Shown: piece after piece, positions 6,714 to 9,768 of the stretch
How the letters are laid out: each line of letters starts with the position of its first letter
Numbering within the stretch: the stretch's first letter is position 1
Assembly: GCA_004553575.1 (NCBI GenBank)
Contig: SFLA01000045.1
Coordinates: 1 to 9,768, forward strand
Direction of reading: 5' to 3'
Origin: Clostridiales bacterium
GTDB taxonomy: Bacteria; Bacillota; Clostridia; Oscillospirales; CAG-382
DNA length: 9,768 nt
Notes under the pieces: model-generated
Database searches by the model: none
Told to the model about the DNA's origin: nothing
Seen by the model: the letters and a program-made list of their open reading frames with translations, nothing else
Made by a program: the position numbers and the translations under genes

Positions 6714-7913
6714 ATGAAGCAGGAAAGAGCACTGCCGCATGCGGTCATAACGCCGAAGGCGGAAAAATCGGTTCGTGCCGGTCACCCGTGGATATACGAC
6801 ACGGAGGTGATTTCCATTTCGGGCGAATGCGAAAACGGCGGGGTTATCGACGTCGTTTCCGCAAAAGGAGCATACCTCGGCACCGGATTTCTTAGCCGGA
6901 GCAGCAAAATACGCATACGCCTGCTTACACGCAACGCATCCGACTGCATAAACGGCAGCTTTTTTGCGCGGCGGGTGTCGTATGCCGTCGCTTATCGCCG
7001 TACGGTGATGGGCGGTGACTTTTCCTGCTGCCGTCTTATATTCGGCGAAGCCGACGGTCTTCCGGGCGTAACGGTAGACAGATACGGCGATATTCTGGTA
7101 ACCGAAATACTTTCGGTCGGCAGCGAGAGGGTGAAGGACAGTATTTATTCGGCACTGCGGCAGGAAATCGGCGGAATCCGCGGGATTTACGAGCGTAACG
7201 AATCCCCCATCCGTGCGCTGGAGGGGCTTAAGCAGTACAAAGGCTGGTACGGAGAGCCGTCGGAACCTTATTCGGAAATAACCGAAAACGGAATACATTA
7301 CACGGTCGACGTGGAAAACGGTCAGAAAACCGGCTTTTTCCTGGACCAGAAATACAATCGCCGAGCCGTAATGTCGCTTTCCCGCGGGATGAAGGTGCTT
7401 GATTGCTTCACACATACAGGTTCGTTCGCGCTTTGCGCCGCAGCCGGAGGCGCCGAAAAGGTGGTGGCGGCGGATGTATCCGGAAAGGCGATTGCCGACG
7501 CCCGCGCCAACGCCGAACGGAACGGCCTGTCCGACCGCATGGATTTTGTCTGCGCCGATGTTTTCGACCTTCTCCCCGAGCTTATCGAACGGAGAGCCAG
7601 ATTCGATATGATTATTCTGGACCCTCCGGCGTTCACGAAAAGCAGAAAAACAGTGTCCGGTGCCGAGCGCGGATACAAGGAGATAAACTACCGTGCGATG
7701 CGCCTTCTGCCGAGAGGCGGATATCTTGCAACCTGCTCCTGCTCGCACTTCATGACCGAGCCTCTGTTCTTCCAAACGCTCAAATCCGCAGCCGACGACG
7801 CAGGCGTTTCTCTCCGGCTGGCGGAATTCAGGCATGCATCGCCCGATCACCCCATTCTTATCGGCGTGCCCGAAACGGATTATCTTAAATTCTGCATTTT
7901 CCAGGTAATTTAG
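6714..7913 (+). CDS. rlmI: Class I SAM-dependent 23S rRNA (cytosine-C5) methyltransferase, RlmI family
   Basis: This cytosolic enzyme of 399 residues is the family's usual length (about 390-400). RlmI-type enzymes transfer a methyl group from S-adenosylmethionine to C5 of a 23S rRNA cytosine (C1962 in E. coli). An N-terminal PUA RNA-binding domain is visible at about residues 8-75, with GHPWIY. A linking domain carries FGEADGLPGVTVDRYGD (111-127). NGQKTGFFLDQ (202-212) marks the entry to the Rossmann fold. SAM motif I is VLDCFTHTGSFAL (228-240), the acidic loop is AADVS (253-257), motif IV is LDPPAF (302-307), and the catalytic region is CSCSHF (341-346), with C343 the likely nucleophile. AAGGA (6701-6705) lies 8 nt before the ATG. 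It appears monocistronic, between the ABC operon terminator and a weak terminator at 8010. The exact target base in this organism is inferred from family membership. Confidence 0.9.
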   Translation: MKQERALPHAVITPKAEKSVRAGHPWIYDTEVISISGECENGGVIDVVSAKGAYLGTGFLSRSSKIRIRLLTRNASDCINGSFFARRVSYAVAYRRTVMGGDFSCCRLIFGEADGLPGVTVDRYGDILVTEILSVGSERVKDSIYSALRQEIGGIRGIYERNESPIRALEGLKQYKGWYGEPSEPYSEITENGIHYTVDVENGQKTGFFLDQKYNRRAVMSLSRGMKVLDCFTHTGSFALCAAAGGAEKVVAADVSGKAIADARANAERNGLSDRMDFVCADVFDLLPELIERRARFDMIILDPPAFTKSRKTVSGAERGYKEINYRAMRLLPRGGYLATCSCSHFMTEPLFFQTLKSAADDAGVSLRLAEFRHASPDHPILIGVPETDYLKFCIFQVI

Positions 7914-8135
7914 CAGTAATAATCCGATATCAAATGCGGAGCCTTCGGAAAGCAGATATCTGATGCCGGTCATCCGCGTAATACAGGTTTCCCGGGAATC
8001 CGAAGCGTATAAAAACGGCGCAGCCACATTGCGGTTTTTATTCCGGATATTCGCAAACTGTTTTAGGGTGCCGCGGAAAGATACCATATACGTTATTCCG
8101 ACAATAGGTTGATAAATTTTAATTAAAAGAAGTAA
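7914..8135 (+). other. Non-coding or remnant stretch after rlmI, no assignable gene
   Basis: I can assign no gene here. One plus-strand frame is open for 60 codons and contains an ATG reading of 49 residues (7963-8112, starting MPVIRVIQVS), but no ribosome binding site precedes it. The opposite strand is also open, as part of the long antisense frame over rlmI. A weak terminator-like hairpin lies at 8010-8040. The open frames may reflect base composition or a decayed gene. Confidence 0.4.
8010..8040 (+). terminator. Probable intrinsic terminator downstream of rlmI
   Basis: TAAAAAC (8010-8016) pairs with GTTTTTA (8034-8040), and CGCA (8019-8022) pairs with TGCG (8030-8033), closing a 7-nt loop with a 2-nt bulge. 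On the plus strand the stem ends in a T-rich run (GTTTTTATT). The A and T arms could make it act in both directions. It is a moderate candidate about 97 nt after the rlmI stop. Confidence 0.45.
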
Positions 8136-8510
8136 ATGCGGATATATCTTTTCAATCCGGAAATAAACGATTCGATTACAGAGTGTGCGCTGTCATTATC
8201 CCCGGAAACAGAATTCCGGTAATTGTTCGCTTTCATCCGTTATGGTTGAATCAAGCGTCTTTTACAGAGGACGCGGATAACGCGGATAAGTTTTATTATC
8301 ACGAGTTTTCATATACTTCTTAACCGATGCTTCCGGTTCGGTTCTTTATAAAAGAAGGAACAGATTCGCCTCAAAGGAATATTTTCGGATACATACCTTT
8401 GAACGGTTACGGTTCGATAGTTCGGAGCACAAATACTTCTGCCCGAAGTTTTTAAAAAAGATATTTTCAATCTTTACGCAGAATTCACCCTGCGAACCGG
8501 AATCGGGTAG
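8136..8510 (+). pseudogene. Decayed Nudix hydrolase gene (frameshifted, Nudix box deleted)
   Basis: No single frame is open, but joining three frames rebuilds a Nudix hydrolase of the small Firmicutes type (about 155-165 residues). After an ATG at 8136-8138 the frame shifts at once. Frame A (8141-8323) reads DISFQSGNKRFDYRVCAVII, then PLWLNQASFTEDADNAD and YHE. Frame B (about 8308-8470) reads FIYFLTDASGS, then RIHTFERLRFDSSEHKYFCP and FLKKIF. Frame C (8472-8510) reads LYAEFTLRTGIG and a TAG. These pieces match, in order, the family's YRVCAIII start, the PLWLNQxFFTEDVD segment, the HTFEWL segment and the FTLRTE end, as I remember them. The three shifts all fit single-base deletions. Between AVII and PLWLNQ the catalytic Nudix box (GX5EX7REUXEEXGU) is missing, a loss of about 35-45 codons. 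It therefore cannot encode an active enzyme. It lies downstream of rlmI with no clear promoter of its own. Confidence 0.82.
8271..8288 (+). repeat. Tandem 9-nt direct repeat
   Basis: ACGCGGATA occurs twice in tandem (8271-8279 and 8280-8288) within the Nudix pseudogene, encoding the local Asp-Ala-Asp-Asn-Ala-Asp stretch. A slippage duplication in a decaying gene is the simplest reading. Confidence 0.6.
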
Positions 8511-8666
8511 ACCGGAGAATCTAAATCCGCAATGTTCGCAAGTGTACATTTATGCGTTATTTAGGAAAGGTATTGCGCAAAAACAAAAGGTAAACCCAAC
8601 CTGTTCACATAGGCTGTTTTTGATTTGCGAAATCGTTCCCCGCTCGCCCCGGAGACTCTCTTTAAT
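8511..8666. other. Intergenic stretch with no recognisable feature
   Basis: Between the end of the Nudix pseudogene and the terminator at 8667 I see no ribosome binding site, promoter, RNA fold or recognisable peptide on either strand. Open frames crossing it lack start signals and overlap the pseudogene or the small minus-strand gene. Confidence 0.5.
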
Positions 8667-8709
8667 AAAAACATGCCTGCGCATTTCCGTAAAAGATATG
8701 CGCAGGCAT
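8667..8709 (-). terminator. Strong intrinsic terminator after the small minus-strand ORF
   Basis: A perfect 12-bp stem ATGCCTGCGCAT / ATGCGCAGGCAT (8673-8684 and 8698-8709) with a 13-nt loop is followed, on the minus strand, by GTTTTTATT (plus 8664-8672). The stem begins 2 nt after the stop codon of the 43-codon ORF. On the plus strand the trailing sequence is less T-rich and no intact gene ends nearby. It therefore most likely serves minus-strand transcription. Confidence 0.85.
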
Positions 8710-8711
8710 TA

Positions 8712-8843
8712 TTATTCGGTTTTGCCCGTAATTCCGGCGTACTGTGCCGGCTTTATACAAACTCCAAAGCTCTTTCCGCAGTCAAACCCGGCAGTTATCA
8801 TATCATTATCTGCTTTTCCTTGCGGTACGACCTGACGACACAT
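8712..8843 (-). CDS. Candidate 43-residue small protein, function unknown
   Basis: A short minus-strand ORF starts MCRQVVPQGKADND and ends YAGITGKTE. I do not recognise the family. Three things favour a real gene: AAGAAGGTG (plus 8852-8860) matches the ideal AAGGAGGTG Shine-Dalgarno at 8 of 9 positions with 8-nt spacing; an in-frame stop lies just upstream, so the ATG at 8841-8843 is the only sensible start; and a strong intrinsic terminator begins 2 nt after the stop codon. The peptide is soluble, with no membrane helix or signal peptide, and has three Cys (2, 22, 29), of which C22 and C29 flank GKSFGV. A weak promoter (TTGCCG, 16 nt, TATAAA) can be read across the rRNA operon's terminator, about 70 nt upstream of the start codon. 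Alternatively it is expressed by read-through from the rRNA operon. It could still be a chance ORF. Confidence 0.45.
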   Translation of the reverse strand: MCRQVVPQGKADNDMITAGFDCGKSFGVCIKPAQYAGITGKTE

Positions 8844-8931
8844 CGGAATTACACCTTCTTACGCTGCAATTCTCGATGTATCAAGCCCGAAACAATTAAT
8901 ACATATTTATAATTTCCGGTTTTTGGGCGGC

Positions 8932-8958
8932 AAAAAGCCGGGACTGTTGCCCCGGCTT
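8932..8958 (-). terminator. Intrinsic terminator of the rRNA operon
   Basis: On the minus strand AAGCCGGG and CCCGGCTT (plus 8951-8958 and 8935-8942) form an 8-bp GC-rich stem with an 8-nt loop, ending in a run of five T (plus 8932-8936). It starts about 7 nt after the 3' end of 5S rRNA, the expected place for rRNA operon termination. Confidence 0.85.
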
Positions 8959-8963
8959 CGCCT

Positions 8964-9082
<119 letters not shown>

Positions 9083-9112
9083 CCGTCCGCCAAAATTAAT
9101 GCCGCGGAGTTA

Positions 9113-9139
9113 TGACCGATGACCGACGATAAACTATCG
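9113..9139 (-). repeat. Short repeat and small hairpin in the tRNA-5S spacer
   Basis: The spacer holds a tandem 7-nt repeat (TGACCGA at 9113-9119 and 9120-9126) and a 5-bp hairpin CGATA / TATCG (9127-9131 and 9135-9139). The hairpin lies just after the tRNA 3' end in transcription and could be a processing signal. Both are short and may be chance. Confidence 0.3.
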
Positions 9140-9145
9140 GATTTT

Positions 9146-9221
9146 TGGTGCACCTTCAGGGATTCGAACCCGGGACCCACTGATTAAGAGTCAGTTGCTC
9201 TACCAACTGAGCTAAAGGTGC
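9146..9221 (-). tRNA. tRNA-Lys, anticodon CTT
   Basis: A 76-nt cloverleaf is readable on the minus strand. The acceptor stem GCACCTT / AAGGTGC is perfect (7 bp), the D arm is GCTC-AGTTGGTA-GAGC, the anticodon stem is ACTGA / TCAGT with loop CTCTTAA (anticodon CTT, reading AAG), and CCA is encoded. The T loop TTCGAAT is normal. The T stem CCGGG / CCCTG has a C-U mismatch at the 50:64 pair, where Lys tRNAs usually have CAGGG / CCCTG. It lies between 23S and 5S rRNA and should be released from the rRNA precursor. Confidence 0.95.
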
Positions 9222-9269
9222 ACATATAAGAGAACACACTGAGAAATGAATAGGAGAAGATTAGCAAAG

Positions 9270-9768
<499 letters not shown>

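Noticed and set aside
6669..8087. 472-codon minus-strand ORF antisense to rlmI
   Set aside because: It overlaps almost all of rlmI, whose domains and catalytic motifs are clear. The antisense reading has no recognisable domain or ribosome binding site and is rich in composition-driven residues.
8202..8219. 6-bp inverted repeat CCGGAA / TTCCGG
   Set aside because: It is short, has no T tract and lies inside the Nudix pseudogene. It is probably chance.
8346..8549. 67-codon minus-strand ORF starting MYTCEHCGF, zinc-ribbon-like
   Set aside because: It has no Shine-Dalgarno sequence, and most of it is antisense to the better supported Nudix pseudogene. Only one CXXC pair is present.
8542..8912. 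Two overlapping plus-strand ORFs of 95-97 codons
   Set aside because: Neither has a ribosome binding site. They cross a strong terminator hairpin and are antisense to the 43-codon ORF, which has better start and stop signals.

Overview
The window looks like the chromosome of a low-to-moderate GC Gram-positive, most likely a gut-type Clostridia lineage (Oscillospirales/Christensenellales-like). This is an inference from AGGAGG-type ribosome binding sites, consensus TTGACA/TATAAT promoters, a YtrA-type GntR/ABC-2 operon, a very large lipoprotein-type peptide-binding protein and Firmicutes-like rRNA. I cannot name a genus.

Layout. (1) Positions 1-3188, minus strand: a peptide/nickel-type ABC importer. 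The substrate-binding lipoprotein comes first in transcription, driven by a near-perfect promoter at 3255-3282. It is followed by a perfect 11-bp hairpin and then the DppB/OppB-type permease, which runs off the left edge. (2) Positions 3189-3504: a divergent regulatory region. (3) Positions 3505-6612, plus strand: a compact three-gene operon made of a YtrA-family GntR repressor, an ABC ATPase and an ABC-2 permease with a large extracytoplasmic C-terminal domain. The genes overlap by 4 and 26 nt, so they are probably translationally coupled. An inverted repeat just downstream of the operon's -10 box is a good candidate autoregulatory operator, and a strong terminator follows. (4) Positions 6714-7913, plus: an rlmI-like 23S rRNA m5C methyltransferase. 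(5) Positions 7914-8711: no intact gene. Translating all frames shows a decayed Nudix hydrolase gene at 8136-8510, with three frameshifts and the catalytic Nudix box deleted. (6) Positions 8712-8843, minus: a candidate 43-residue small protein gene with a near-consensus Shine-Dalgarno sequence and its own terminator. (7) Positions 8932-9768, minus: the 3' end of an rRNA operon in the order 23S, tRNA-Lys(CTT), 5S, terminator. The tRNA sits between 23S and 5S.

How the parts fit together. The first two genes import oligopeptides or a similar ligand. The YtrA operon is a ligand- or antibiotic-responsive exporter or sensor module repressed by its own GntR protein. The methyltransferase acts on the rRNA class encoded next door, although its target base (C1962) lies outside the 23S portion seen here.

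The most noteworthy observations are: the Nudix pseudogene; two substitutions at normally near-invariant functional loops of 23S rRNA (sarcin-ricin GAGA to GAAA, and A-loop U2555 to C); a C-U mismatch in the tRNA-Lys T-stem; and the small ORF with its own terminator beside the rRNA operon. I saw no CRISPR array, IS element or convincing new defence-type system.
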